Source of the DNA: Symbiodinium natans
Taxonomy: Eukaryota > Sar > Dinophyceae > Suessiales > Symbiodiniaceae
NCBI GenBank assembly: GCA_905221605.1
Contig: CAJNDS010002207.1
Location: 188,001 to 252,000, forward strand
Length of the DNA stretch: 64,000 nt
Direction: 5' to 3'
Every line of letters begins with the position of its first letter. Position 1 is the first letter of the stretch. Positions 50,501 through 59,667 of this stretch are shown piece after piece. Made by a program: the position numbers and the translations under genes. The notes beneath the pieces are model-generated. The model worked only from the letters and a program-made list of their open reading frames with translations. It was not told the origin of the DNA and made no database searches.

Positions 50501-51371
50501 CTGGATGACCTTCTTAAGCTTTTCCAGCAAAAACACCAGTTGCCGCAGATTGAGCCTACTCCTTGTCACGATCTACAGTGCTTGGGCCTTCTCGGCGCTT
50601 TTCTACAGCTCAACGGCGCTCGCCCCAGGCCAGGACATCGACTGCGACCTGAAAAGCGAGCTCTTGACGCTCATAGTCAGCAGCACCGTCGTTGCAATTG
50701 GCGCGACGCTTTTGGCGCGAGGCCCTGCGCAGCTCTTGGGCGTAATCCAGGGCTGGGAAAACGAGTACTTCTGGAGCTTTGCAATCGGCTATCTTCTGCT
50801 TTCTGCCCTCGTCATCTGTATCTTCCTGGCAAGTGTTAGCGCGGCAGATGGCACGAAATGGTTGACAACGGTCGGAGCGGATCTGGCGATCAGAATCTTC
50901 TTAGGCCCGGCCAGCAAGGTGAGTTTTAGATCTATGGCTATGCGCTTCAGACCACAGAAGAAGGCAACTGCGGCAAGTCTTTGGCCAGAGTTTGAAGAGG
51001 AAGGCTTCGAGTTATGTTTGGCCGAGATCGCTGTGATTGACGATGCGGGTCATGTTTTCTCACCTTCATCCGAGTCTCCATTGAGGCTTTCCGTGGAGGT
51101 CCTGGGCCACCCACAAACATCTGTCTCGTGCATGCTGCTCTCAAGCTGGGCCCAGGCAGACCTATCCGACATGTGTTTCCAGGTGTGGCCGCAGCAGACG
51201 CTTATCTTCTCAATCTTCGGCTCCCCAAGCACCTCGACATTATTGGCATCAGGCTCGATGCAGGCGAAGAATGCTGAGCAGGGTTTCCAAGGGATTCTGG
51301 CATTGCACCAGAACACCCAAGAACTCAAAGCAAAGCTGGACGTGAACATTAATATTTCCCTTTCAATTTGA
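42426..51371 (+). CDS. Kelch / mucin-like / GAIN-GPS / multi-pass membrane receptor (polycystin-1-like)
   Basis: A multi-exon gene: 42426-42609, 42707 to about 43215, about 43332 to 44290, 45216-45728, 45826-46368, and about 50391-50918, possibly continuing to 51371. In protein order: a signal peptide; six kelch blades, each ending in an aromatic-Val/Leu-Phe-Gly-Gly motif; a long Ser/Thr stalk; a GAIN/GPS-like region with Cys-x-Tyr-Trp-Asp ... Asp-Trp-Ser ... Cys-Ser-Thr-Thr-His-Leu; a membrane helix; a cytoplasmic loop; and at least three further helices. The first of these follows Pro-Trp-Met-Thr-Phe-Leu-Ser-Phe and resembles the segment before TM2 of polycystin-1 proteins. Known GPS receptors have adhesive ectodomains and sense ligand or force. 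A surface receptor or channel subunit is inferred. The link from exon 5 to exon 6 across a 4-kb intron is plausible by phase but unproven. Confidence 0.7.
42610..42706 (+). other. 97-bp intron, GT...AG
   Basis: Begins GTGTGAAT and ends CCATTTCCAG. Splicing keeps the kelch frame. Confidence 0.8.
42707..43215 (+). CDS. Kelch-GPS gene exon 2: kelch blades 2-4
   Basis: Contains Leu-Asn-Asp-Leu-His-Tyr-Phe, then three Phe-Gly-Gly blade ends (near 42860, 43014 and 43170), each followed by Leu-His/Trp-Tyr-Tyr-type strands. A Asn-Asn-Thr glycosylation site is present. Its 3' junction is unclear: coding quality stops near 43215, where no standard GT donor sits in the required phase. This may be a non-canonical donor, known in dinoflagellates. 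Confidence 0.75.
43332..44290 (+). CDS. Kelch-GPS gene exon 3: kelch blades 5-6 and Ser/Thr stalk
   Basis: Follows TTGTTTTGCAG (acceptor at 43331, or GCAG at 43337). It encodes two more Met-Tyr-Val-Phe-Gly-Gly blades, completing a six-bladed propeller. Then come about 215 residues that are almost entirely Ser and Thr, likely O-glycosylated and extended. The early part comes from a 12-bp tandem repeat (43684-43824), the later part from degenerate TCGACATC-type repeats. The frame stops at TGA 44291-44293, but a donor just before it (GC at about 44238 or GT at about 44240) should join exon 4. Confidence 0.7.
43684..43824 (+). repeat. 12-bp coding minisatellite (AGCACAACGGTC)n
   Basis: About eleven to twelve units alternating AGCACAACGGTC and AGCACAACGCTC, each encoding Ser-Thr-Thr-Val/Leu. 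The unit is a multiple of three, so copy changes keep frame. All three plus frames are open here, and an antisense frame 43480-44301 is a shadow. Confidence 0.9.
44567..44903. repeat. 337-bp poly(C) tract with periodic single G (intronic)
   Basis: Runs of about 8-30 C separated mostly by single G, with a few T or A. The Pro/Arg- or Gly-rich frames across it are artefacts. It lies in the intron between the Ser/Thr exon and the GAIN/GPS exon. Length may be affected by assembly error. Confidence 0.9.
45216..45728 (+). CDS. Kelch-GPS gene exon 4: GAIN-like region and GPS motif
   Basis: Starts after GTTTTTCAG. The 171-residue exon has a beta-rich GAIN-like pattern (Ala-Ser-Val-Val-Ile-Ser; Val-Leu-Ser-Leu-Val-Leu-Phe; Pro-Leu-Glu-Phe-Thr-Leu). 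It ends with the GPS: Cys-Val-Tyr-Trp-Asp, Asp-Trp-Ser, Gly-Val-Glu-Thr, then Ser-Cys-Ser-Thr-Thr-His-Leu-Gly-Ser. Two of the four usual Cys are absent, and Gly replaces the Ser/Thr that normally follows His-Leu. The donor GTAG|GTAACC joins in frame to exon 5. Confidence 0.75.
45729..45825 (+). other. 97-bp intron with inverted repeats
   Basis: GTAACC...TTCGCAG. Contains GGGATATCATATCCC and the pair GGTAACC / GGTTAACC. Same length as the 42610 intron. Confidence 0.8.
45826..46368 (+). CDS. Kelch-GPS gene exon 5: first membrane helix and cytoplasmic loop
   Basis: Directly after the GPS exon. It begins Val-Ile-Leu-Lys-Ala-Val-Val-Ala-Thr-Leu-Ile-Cys, then has a strong hydrophobic helix (Leu-Asn-Met-Leu-Val-Leu-Cys-Leu-Ala-Val-Ala-Leu-Leu-Cys) followed by a basic Arg-Lys-Lys-Asp stop-transfer and a roughly 110-residue polar loop. 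The exon ends at a canonical donor, GAGG|GTAAGTG. Confidence 0.75.
46505..47290. repeat. Tandem fold-back repeat array, about 180-190 bp unit, four copies
   Basis: The landmark GTAGTCTCTAAATCTTTGG recurs at 46611, 46789, 46977 and 47168 (spacings 178, 188 and 191). Each unit is an inverted repeat. AAAACCTCGAGGAGGTACC plus CCAAAGATT(T/C)GGAGAC forms the left arm. A loop of about 22 bp follows, then GTCTCTAAATCTTTGG plus GGTACCTCCTCGAGGTTTT. The last two units are nearly identical. Confidence 0.9.
47466..47504. repeat. (CA)n/(TA)n microsatellite
   Basis: ACACACACACA passes into TATATATA with a central TACATA. Confidence 0.9.
47670..47965. repeat. TACATATA-type array with (TACATATG)n core
   Basis: A diverged TACATATATACA border at 47670-47797 leads into about 15 near-perfect TACATATG octamers (47798-47917), then TATA. 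The octamer equals its own complement when phased as CATATGTA. Confidence 0.9.
47970..47990. repeat. Poly(C) run
   Basis: About 20 consecutive C directly after the TATA array. Confidence 0.95.
48090..48385. repeat. Second fold-back repeat family (CTGTACTGTCC arms)
   Basis: The word GCTGTACTGTCC or its complement occurs five times, at about 48120, 48168, 48272, 48320 and 48359 (the last as GCCGTACTGTCC), in both orientations. The middle pair forms a hairpin: GCTGTACTGTCCC + A-rich + AAAGTTTGGAGACC, a loop with its own GGAGG/CCTCC stem, then CTCTCCAAACTCTGG + T-rich + GTGACAGTACAGC. Confidence 0.85.
48400..49060. repeat. AT-rich GGATTCCTATTMATTTTAA degenerate repeat, block 1
   Basis: A roughly 25-bp degenerate motif (GGATTCCTATGAATTTTAATA) is repeated throughout. 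On top of it lies a higher-order unit: GGCTTCCTATTAAC at 48529 and GGCTTCCTATTTGC at 48931 (about 402 bp apart), each followed by the same series of landmark variants ending CATAGGGTTCCTAA. Confidence 0.85.
49140..49280. repeat. Degenerate telomere-like TTTAGGG repeats
   Basis: About fifteen GTTTAGGGTT-type words with variants (TTTGGGG, TTGAGGG). Such degeneracy fits an old interstitial array rather than a chromosome end. Confidence 0.75.
49328..49650. repeat. G-rich tracts with GGGGTAGGGG words
   Basis: Includes about 18 consecutive G near 49380-49396, and GGGGGGGTAGGGGGG motifs at about 49521-49590. Splits the AT-rich repeat into two blocks. Confidence 0.85.
49690..50090. repeat. AT-rich degenerate repeat, block 2
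   Basis: Begins GGGTTCCTATTCATGTTAATAGGCTTCCTATTAGC and follows the same order of variants as block 1 (AAGGCTCCTAC, then TGATTCCTATCAATTTT). It is therefore a third higher-order copy. Confidence 0.8.
50210..50340. repeat. Poly(G) run and TATG/GTAT microsatellite
   Basis: About 15 G at 50213-50227, then TACATATGTAC, (GTAT)n and (TA)n up to about 50340, just upstream of the next exon. Confidence 0.9.
50391..50918 (+). CDS. Kelch-GPS gene exon 6: transmembrane cluster
   Basis: The frame encodes an amphipathic start (Asn-Leu-Gln-Val-Val-Ala-Ala-Leu-His-Arg-Phe-Glu), then Pro-Trp-Met-Thr-Phe-Leu-Ser-Phe and Arg-Arg leading into a helix with Leu-Ser-Leu-Leu-Leu-Val-Thr-Ile-Tyr-Ser. Further helices lie near residues 95-120 and 135-160 of the exon. 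A canonical donor AAG|GTGAGT ends it at 50918. The frame stays open beyond, to 51371; a possible next exon starts after TGTTTCCAG at 51182 in the same phase. Confidence 0.65.
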
Positions 51372-52608
51372 TTGTCCCATCTGAGATGGCCTTGGTTTAA
51401 CAGTGACTTAGTGTCTGCATGGAGCTGCTCATGAGTTGACGCACCACGAGCTTTGACTGCAACCCGTTGGATCTTGGACTTTCCAGAACTGGAATGTTCC
51501 AGTACGAGTTTTTAAAGATCGCAGGGGCCTGCGAGAAGCCCAATGTATGGAGTGAGTTCATGATCAAAGATCATGTTGCGATGTCTGAGTTGAGACCAAG
51601 ACCTTTGCGTTGCGTGTTCCCCCGGATTGACAGCTGACAGCAAACAGAGAAGAGCAGCTGAACATTTGCTTGGCAAGCAAAGGCATTGGGACACTCCCAG
51701 CGTCGATGACGGTCTATGTCGCATTTTGCACGCTTCCCTGCCAGCTCTCCCAGCTTGGTCACAAAGGGGCACTGGTCAGCGAAGCCGAAGCCCCACCCAG
51801 AAGCTACTCCAGCCCCTGCAGAAGCCAGCCAAGATCTCCTGGTAATCGAAGCCTGGTAGCGGAACAAAAACCCCGCGTCTTTCACCGAGGCCTACCCACG
51901 CCAAGCCTTTCACAGCCGCAAGTGAAGCCACGTGAGTCGTCCGAAGGACGCGGGAGCTGCGCTGCTGGATGGCGCCTGGCGACGAGCCTGGCGTCGTCTG
52001 GAGGTGTCATGAACTCGGTGGGGCACGAGGAGGAAGGGAGCTCGCAGGATGACTGTAGGCCATTGTAGGCTTGTATTGTTGCATGCAGGCTGGACGACCG
52101 CTACAAGCAAGTAGAGTCAGAGAGTAAGTGGACTTTAAACCAAATAGTAGCCATGTCGAGCCTGACTCAGTCGAATAGATTCAAGGCGGTTGTGCATCAT
52201 CCTAGGCCGGTGGACCGGCCGTTGACCCCCCCCCCCTTGCCAAATAGTCTTAAGAGTCTTAAGTGAGACCTTGGTGCTTGCACAGGCGGCGTCGAGGACC
52301 AGCCAAGAATACTGGCCTGCGTCAGGCAACAGCGCAGGGTTTCAGGAAGAGTTCAGCTTTCAAGGGCTCTCTCTAGGCACTGAGTTGCTGGCTATGGTGT
52401 TCGGTAGGTAGGGATTTGATGACCACAAATGACCCGACGCAAAGTGAGAATCACAGGATATCCAAGCTCCTCTCGCACTCTGTGTAGGGTCTTCGGACGT
52501 AAAACAACTGACCCTGAGTACCTGCACGACCGAAAAGGCGACAAGCCCAACACGGCTCCGAGGTTTTACCGGTCTCATTGACCTGGTCTTCATTGTGGCT
52601 GACACCCT
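51372..52608. other. Stretch downstream of the receptor gene, no supported gene
   Basis: All three plus frames are open near 51900-52065, so no choice can be made. Further exons of the receptor could lie here. A C-run is at 52228-52237. Confidence 0.4.
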
Positions 52609-52983
52609 TTGCAGCTAGGGTTTGGGCATGGGCTTTGGAATTCCCCTTCTGGCTTGGACGTCCCGTTCGTTTGCGGTTCCACGTTTCCAGAGAGAGCATT
52701 GTGCACAGTTTGCAGTACACACGCTGACCCGCCGCCAAGCAGGAAGGGCTCTCTCACCCGTCTCACCCACATGACCAGCTTAGGAGCCGATCTCCTCCAC
52801 TCCGGAGCACTTCTGTTCTTTGGCCTATTTGCTACGGAGCACGCAGTCTTGAACCATGTGCTTTGTAAGGTTCGGGTCAAGAGAGGCTGTGAGGATTTGT
52901 CAGAGGAAGCGTTTTCCCATGTCATTGCCTCTGCTGCAGTTCGTGTCTGTCCTGTCTATCCCTCACAAATAAGCATGGGATGA
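52609..52983 (+). CDS. Possible exon with one hydrophobic segment
   Basis: Open from TTTGCAG (possible acceptor) to TGA at 52983, with no ATG at the start. A hydrophobic stretch (Gly-Ala-Leu-Leu-Phe-Phe-Gly-Leu-Phe-Ala) sits in the middle and an acidic Glu-Asp-Leu-Ser-Glu-Glu follows. The antisense frame is also open. Unknown family. Confidence 0.25.
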   Translation: MQLGFGHGLWNSPSGLDVPFVCGSTFPERALCTVCSTHADPPPSRKGSLTRLTHMTSLGADLLHSGALLFFGLFATEHAVLNHVLCKVRVKRGCEDLSEEAFSHVIASAAVRVCPVYPSQISMG

Positions 52984-53009
52984 GTTCTTGAGCTGCGGCA
53001 AAAGGTGCA

Positions 53010-53150
53010 GCTGCATGTCTGTTGCGTGGGTGTGTGGGTGCGAGGGTGCGTGTGGGTGCATGTGGGTGCATGTGGGTGCATGTGGGTGTGTATATATGCT
53101 CGCGTGTGCGGGTGGGCCTGTGGGTGTGTGGGTGTGTGCATGCACGCCCT
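53010..53150. repeat. (TGTGGGTGCA)n-type microsatellite
   Basis: Four tidy decamers at 53047-53085 within a GTGGGTGCG/GTGTG-rich tract. Confidence 0.9.
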
Positions 53151-53212
53151 TTGGTTTCCTCATCATGTCAGTCTCTGTCTGGCTGTCTGCATCCGCCTGT
53201 CGGTCGTTCTCT

Positions 53213-53396
53213 CCTCCCTCACTCACTCGCTCGCTCACTCACTCACTCTCTCCTTCTCTCTCTCTCTCTCCTTCTCTCTCTCTCTCTTTCTCCCTCGCTC
53301 TTTCTTTCGTTTCTTTTCTTTCCTTATCTTATTTGATTTCTTTCTTTCTCTCTCCCATTTCTCTCTCCCTCTCTCTCTTTCTGTCTTTCCCTTGCG
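53213..53396. repeat. Long polypyrimidine tract (CT/TTTC)n
   Basis: About 185 bases almost purely C and T, made of CTCACT, CTCT and TTTCTTTC words. The opposite strand is polypurine. Confidence 0.95.
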
Positions 53397-53753
53397 AGCT
53401 CTGTCCTCAACATCAGCATGCTCCTCTTAGTCCCAAGACTGAACCAAGGTGACAAAGCCCAGGTCGCCAGCGCATCCCTTGAGCACGTGGCCCGTGGAAT
53501 CTTTTCCGCAGTTATATACAACTATTGAAAGATGACGGCGGAAGCCGTCACGCTTGAGTACTTCAAGAGATGGGGGGATTGGGATCTGATCTTTCAATTG
53601 GGCGAAATTGCAACGGTAAGAGGCATGGCACGAAGCTGCCCAAGGCCCAAGACCACCCAAACAAAAGTTGCGGCTCAAGGCTCCCAACCCTTCAAGCTTG
53701 GCAACAGCGCCAAAAGCCCTCCACCTGGGCGTCCTTCCGTAAAGCCAAAAAAG

Positions 53754-53797
53754 GTCTACAGTCTACAGTCTACAGTCTACAGTCTACAGTCTACAGT
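53754..53797. repeat. (GTCTACA)n heptamer repeat
   Basis: Six consecutive GTCTACA units, ending AGTTGT. Confidence 0.95.
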
Positions 53798-54627
53798 TGT
53801 CCCCTTACGTCAGTACATTCATTGCACTCTTACACCACATTGCGACCTGAAGTTGTTCTTTCCAGCTTTTAAAGTAAGGCCCTGAACTCCAAAATGCAGC
53901 TCTTCCCACGAGCTAAGGGCTGGATGCCTTGAGCTTAGCATCTGTGGGCTCGAGATTCGCTTGTCGTTTCTAGCTGAATATCTGGTGATGGAGCCTCGAA
54001 GTGCAGGTTTTGAGGCAGGTGTTGCGCACACATCTGTTGAGGGCCTACTCAGAAGTCATCTTGGAGAGGCTTTTCATTACCAGGGTTAGCACGGCAAGAG
54101 AAATGTCTTTTCCGGAACGTGCCAGCGCAGGCACGCTACCCTTTCATCTAAGGCGCACGAAGTGCTACGCCGTAGGACGATAGACTCACAACTTCAGCTG
54201 AATGGCTGGCTACGACTGCTTCGGACACCTGCGACTAAGGTTGCCATCAACTCCATAGACCATAACATCCAAATCCAGAAGCTCGGCAGCCATTTCACCT
54301 TGGGCATGGCGCAGCGAAGTCGCCGATTCAATTCTCATGCCCGGGGTCGTTTCAGGTGCTGGTTCCTGGGACCCGTAGGCTGCGATGCACGTAGAGGCTG
54401 CGCTGCCTTTTCCTTTTCTGAACACCAGTCGAAGAAGGCCAAGGCTTGCAACACACATCAAACCGTGCATTTGCAGGTCACTTGTGAGACTCTCTATTTA
54501 CGGTTGCGGCAGAGATAGCCCTAATCTGCCAAACAGGATCTGTCGTCGCAGCGCCTCTGGGTCTCGAAACAGCTCCAGCAAAGCCCCGAACTCCACGAAA
54601 CCTTGGAAGTCGCCACTTTAAGCCCTT
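53798..54627. other. Stretch without a supported gene
   Basis: Frames at 54162-54518 (+) and 54210-54470 (-) oppose each other and neither is recognisable. Confidence 0.45.
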
Positions 54628-54639
54628 TTGAGGTATCCG

Positions 54640-55275
54640 CACCGGGAGAAGGCCGAAGCACTGCTCATCAGTGCGTCCGATATCCTTCGGGAGGCCACCT
54701 ACCTCTTCGAGGGCGGTTGCTTGGCAGATCCTGGCAGCCTAACCAGCAGATACCCAAACAATCAAGTGGATATGAGTTTGGGTTGCGCAGCTCGGGGTTT
54801 CCACGATGTGAAGAACCAATGACGATGAAGAAAGCGGTTCTTGAGTCGAATACCCGAGCCACGGCATAGGGGCTGGTGCACCGAGCAGGCACTTAAGCGC
54901 AGATCTGAGCAGTGCTTCTTTGGAGTCGTGCAGGCTCGGCACCGGAAATCGATGTCAGATGAGGTGACTTCCACCTGCCTCGAGATCCGCGGCAGGTGGG
55001 CCGAGCCCTCGGCAGAGCTTCATTCTTGTCAGGTACCTTCACTTGGGGATCCCTCATACAAAGAAGTTGCTCCCAAAAGGGGCCCGAAGAACAACCGGCA
55101 TTTGTACATTGAGCCCTTGTTTACGGAACATATGCACTGCCTGAAGACTTCCCAGGCGTCCACTACCACGATGATGACAATGATTTCTGGGAGGCCCGAT
55201 GTACTGGGGTTTTTAAACACAGAAGCATGAAGATCAATTTGCGCGGCGAGGGAGGACCCTCGCTCGCCCTTCCCC
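54640..55275 (+). CDS. Cluster of exon-like islands, unknown gene
   Basis: Three protein-like pieces lie in a row. About 54645-54740: Glu-Lys-Ala-Glu-Ala-Leu-Leu-Ile-Ser-Ala-Ser-Asp-Ile-Leu-Arg-Glu-Ala, helical. About 54936-55032, after TCGTGCAG: Met-Ser-Asp-Glu-Val-Thr-Ser-Thr-Cys-Leu-Glu-Ile-Arg. About 55115-55275: Leu-Pro-Glu-Asp-Phe-Pro-Gly-Val-His-Tyr-His-Asp-Asp-Asp-Asn-Asp-Phe-Trp, then a basic tail ending at TAA. Frames differ, so introns would be needed. No family is recognised; the grouping is inference. Confidence 0.3.
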
Positions 55276-55348
55276 TAAATTCTTAAATGGTGGGTTCCAC
55301 CAATCCTACGTCTTCATTCCCTCAAAGCAACTGCCCTTTGTTCCTTAG

Positions 55349-55607
55349 GACTTGTTGCAACATGCGCCGCTGCGTTCGAAAAAGCACGGGTGCGTGTCTT
55401 TCCTTCGTGGCAACACTCTCAACGTTTGTGCAGACGACTCGTCAGCAATGCAGGACGACGATGCGCAGGACGATGTGCTCGGAGATGTCTACGACCCACT
55501 AGAGCACCAAGGCTGCCAGCACGAAACCAAACCCACGCAAATTGCATGTGGACCCCGGTCTGCAGTGTCGATAGTGCAAGGGTCGACTGTTTTGGGCATG
55601 TCACGTT
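55349..55607 (+). CDS. Possible acidic exon after a good acceptor
   Basis: CCCTTTGTTCCTTAG precedes a frame reading Asp-Leu-Leu-Gln-His-Ala-Pro-Leu-Arg ... Asp-Asp-Ser-Ser-Ala-Met-Gln-Asp-Asp-Asp-Ala-Gln-Asp-Asp-Val-Leu-Gly-Asp-Val-Tyr-Asp-Pro-Leu-Glu, ending at TGA near 55607. The acidic middle and the pyrimidine-rich acceptor support coding. It may belong with 54640-55275. Confidence 0.35.
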
Positions 55608-56058
55608 GATCTAGGACAAGGTGTAGGTCCATGGACGTGGAAGCATCTCAGCAGCCTCCATCCGAACTTTCCTGGAATGCTGAACAGGTAGGTCTCCTCA
55701 AGCTATTGGTTTTTGCCCCAGAAGCCCAAACACCCGAAAGCATGAACAATAACCTGAGATGGTGTGAACGCCCGAAGCCGAAACCCTCAAGCATTTAGAA
55801 AAGTAACGTTTCAGATTTGCAAGCGGTGGGCATGGAGAAGTTCAGAAGAAGGGCAGGAGGCAAGGGGGTTCCAGGCAGTTCAGAGTCTTGGATGTACTTG
55901 CAGAGTTCAGGGCGTTCAGAGCCGTTTGGGTGAAAGACAGCTCCTCTTTCGGGCTAGCCTGTTCCAGTCTCGGGATTGTCAAGTCCAAGAAACTAGATAA
56001 CCCTGTCGTGGAGAGCCGGTTAGACTGGTGAAGCAAATTGAGGTACGTTTCTGGAGAC

Positions 56059-56190
56059 ATGGTTGCGACGCTGCGCATTCGCGACATTCAGAAAGAGTTG
56101 ATTCGGGCTGTACCTTGGCCTGCCCGGGGGAAGCTGGCTTTGTGCAAAGTGCTCAATCAACTGCACCAACCCTCTTCCATATCTGATTGA
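56059..56190 (+). CDS. Small frame or exon, 43 residues
   Basis: ATG to TGA. It reads Met-Val-Ala-Thr-Leu-Arg-Ile-Arg-Asp-Ile-Gln-Lys-Glu-Leu-Ile-Arg and then a Pro-Trp-Pro-Ala-Arg-Gly-Lys-Leu segment, a clear amphipathic helix pattern. It could be a terminal exon. The antisense frame is open as well. Confidence 0.3.
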   Translation: MVATLRIRDIQKELIRAVPWPARGKLALCKVLNQLHQPSSISD

Positions 56191-59100
56191 CATTGTTGTT
56201 ATGTGCCTCAACAGACGTAAACACCGACAATGCGGGGCAGCATCGGCAGCGCACTTCATCGCAGCAAAAGCCGTCCGACGAATCATGGAACCATTATCCC
56301 CTGCAGAGATGGGTGGGAGCATGGGATGAGCCTGGGGACCGGTTGGCAGCACAGCTACTAAATCGCTCACTCACGCGTTGACATGATTCGGAACTGGTGT
56401 GTGAGCTGGTATTGTTCATATTGTGTTCATGTTCGATGCGTATGTTAACAGGCAAATCGTGACATGGCCTAGCCCAGCTCTCTTCTTTTGTGCCCATCAC
56501 CAGCTAAATTGGCTGCGCAGCGGCCCAGCAAAACCGGCCCCTCCCAACAAGCGCTGTTGAGTTTGTCCAGCCATAGTGCCATCGTGCACTCCAACTCTCA
56601 ACCACCGGACCCTTCAAGGGCGCCCAGCGGCAAAACGATCCCCGCCCCCGCAAAGCCTTCCACAAAAAGCCGCTGAAACCAGCTCCTTCTGGGAACCCCC
56701 CCCCATAAGAGACTCCTTCTCCATAAAAAAAATTGACAGCCACCTCGCACTGACCTCGAACCTTATCAAGCGCCCCTACCCCGAGGACCAGTCGGGAGAC
56801 CATGCAGGGCGGCGGAAGCTGCTCCTCCGCGCCTTTCTCTGTTCCAGCCTTCTTTTTCTGAGTAGACCTCCCACATCCCAATTCCTTGCTTTAAGGGACG
56901 CCTTGTTACTGTGATATTTGTCTTCAGAGATCACACTTAAGCATAAAAACCGGTACCCTCCCGACAAAGGAACTCCAATTGAGGGTTGTCGCAGGCATCC
57001 TTTTTTGAAGGAGCTCCAGTTTCGTATTCGCTTGCTGATTTGAAGTGAAGGTGCTACAATTCTGGCACTGTGGCGTACTTGAGTGATGTTGCTACGAGTG
57101 GCCCCTGACCACATTCCATGGTCTCAAGCACGGTGTCTGCCTCCACCCGAAACCGTGCCAAAAAGCAAACTCCATCATCTGAGGTTTGGTCAGAGAGAAC
57201 CACCCGGACCAAAACCCTGGCAGAGAGGAGGAAGTGCGGCCCGTGTTCCTGGGCCGATCTAGGTCGTGCGACACTTAAGTTTTGCAAGTCCCTCGTTAGC
57301 CCGAGCAGATCTCTGTGGTAACCTATTCGCATATTATGAGGCGGTGGTTAGGGCTCTTGCCCGAAATTGTGGATTTCCGCACCCCGCGTCTTGACAATTG
57401 GGTCCACGCTTTCCATCCGGCCTTCATTCACATCTGTTGGGGTTCAAAGTTTTCGAAGTGGGCCCGCTCAAACACAGCATGAGCATGGTGGCAAGGCAAG
57501 GCTAGGCCGCTGGCCTGAAGGGGCTTCACAACATGCCCCCTCCACTTCCCCCTTTGAGCTCCGCACCGGAAACCTTAAAGCCAAGCACGCCCCATGCTGC
57601 TCAGGTTCGAGTACTGCTTGCGGATGCTGCGCCTGTGCAAGGATGTGACTTAAAATCAGAGCGATTGTGCGCAAGGGAAGGCTGCTCTAATGTTCAGCAT
57701 TTTTTGAAGGTTCTGGCACGGCCTCGTGAGGCTTTCATGTGGTCTTGACGTACCTCCCGAGTTCAAACACTTCAGTCTTGACTTGCACCATGTGACCCCC
57801 TGCTAGATGGAATCCATGAGGTCCATCATCCTTCGGTTGGTGAAAAACAAAGTTCGTTCAAATCATGTTTGAGTTAGTTGCTTGGGCCTGCCGAACAGGC
57901 ATCGGAGCTTCTCCCCAGCTCCGTGGCCAGCGGTTGGGATGAGGACGGAGCAACCCGAGCTGCACCCCCCCGACAGGTCACTACTGTGCTGAACTCGAAC
58001 AGCCAACCTGCTTGAGACTGAACATCACTGCTGAGTCCAAGTGAAGCCAGAGCCTTTCAAAACACAAGCAAGATGCGCCGGATACCAGACTCACAACCCG
58101 GCACAACAAGTGTACCGGCTACGGACGACTGACGACGCTTTCCTTGTCTGAGGGTCTCGAAGGCTGCAAAGTCCCAGCCCTAGCCCAAATTTAAAACAAC
58201 AAGCCTTCACCGAAGTTCGGCTTCATTTTTCCTGAGTCTCTGCCAGGATTCCAGGGACACGCAGGACTGCAAGGGCCAATTCTTCAGGTTTCTTTAATTT
58301 TACGTAGGATTTACAGGTTGAAACCCAAGCATTTCCACCCGTCCAAAATACAGATGGACTCTAGAGTGTGGTCTTCAAGAAAGCTTCATGTTCATGGTGA
58401 TCAGGCCCTTCTGAATTCAGGACGTCAAGATAAATGCTTCACGTTCAGCCTCGGGTTCTACAGGGACAGAGCGTTCTTCGAGGCTTCTCGTTGGCGCTTT
58501 GATTTCGAGACGAGCGGCACCACTCTCTGCAGCCTTCAGCCCCCTTACGGGCCACAGAATCTATGATGGCTTCAGTCCTAAAAACGATGCAGCTCAGTCG
58601 CCAGCTTCTCCTGGAACCTTACATCTTAACCCGCCCAAATAAAAAAACACAACGCACGCCGTAGAGCGGAGCTTTCCAGCGATGCGGACGTAGGTGGCAG
58701 GCATCAAAAAGCGGCCGAGGCTCTCAGTGGAAAACTCCCCGACCATAGGTCATTAGTCCGTAGCCCTTAGCCCTACAAGCTTCAAGCCAAACCGCTGGAC
58801 CTCTTGCAGTACGCCGTGCCCAAGATTGTGGCTGGCAGGCGGAGCGGCAGAAATTGGCTTCAGACCTCCGAGAGGCAGACGGGGTCAACACTGGGTTGAG
58901 GCTTCAAAGGGAGAAGGATGTAGGGAACCTCAGCTCGAGCCTTCAGAGGCTGAAAGAGCCTATTCGCAGATTCGCTCAATGCGAATGCTGAGCTCTACAG
59001 GCATATACAGGCTGTGCGTGTCGTTGCGTCTCAACCTGTGCAGATGCTCCTTGTTAGGCGCTGTCGCTCGCAGAGCGCGCAAGGCCAGATGCTCAGTGCT

Positions 59101-59660
59101 GGTGTTTCTTTCGGCGCAGGCCAAGGGCTTGGGCCTGCGGGGTTTGACACTAGGGCTGGGTCACTGCACGTGCGGTCTGCAGCTACAAGAACGCAACAGA
59201 ACTGGCCCACAAGAGGGACTTTAGGGAGGGTGTCTCTACAGCTTGACAGACTTGTTTGCCGGCTTATCGGCTTACAGGGGGCGCAGAAAGGTTAGGGGTG
59301 CTCTGCTGTAACGGCACATGGCGTGCCTGGCATTCTTGGGTGGGGGGGTTGGGGGGGCCCTGGATCTGGGCTCAGGCTCGAGAAGCAGACGCAGCTGCGG
59401 CTTCTCGAGGTCGAGGCGTGATGTGTGGGCCCACTCGTAATCTCAAATGTCAAGAGGTTTTGGGTTGAAAGTTTGAGCGGATGGTTATTGTCAAAAAAGG
59501 GTCAAGGGCAGACACTTCTGCGCATTACCTTCTCGGGTGGTACCTTGCTAGCAGTAGGTCTGGCAGCGCCGGACAAGCAGAATGCGAGCTTTTGGGGCTG
59601 TCGCCCGGTCGGAATTTCCTGAAGCCTCTGCTCCCAAGCTTGCTCAGACCGCAGCTCAGC
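56191..59660. other. Long stretch without a supported gene
   Basis: Frames at 56504-56881 (-), 56576-56914 (+), 58318-58566 (+) and 58826-59224 (+) have no domains. None is distinguished from its antisense. Confidence 0.45.
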
Positions 59661-59667
59661 CAGACTT

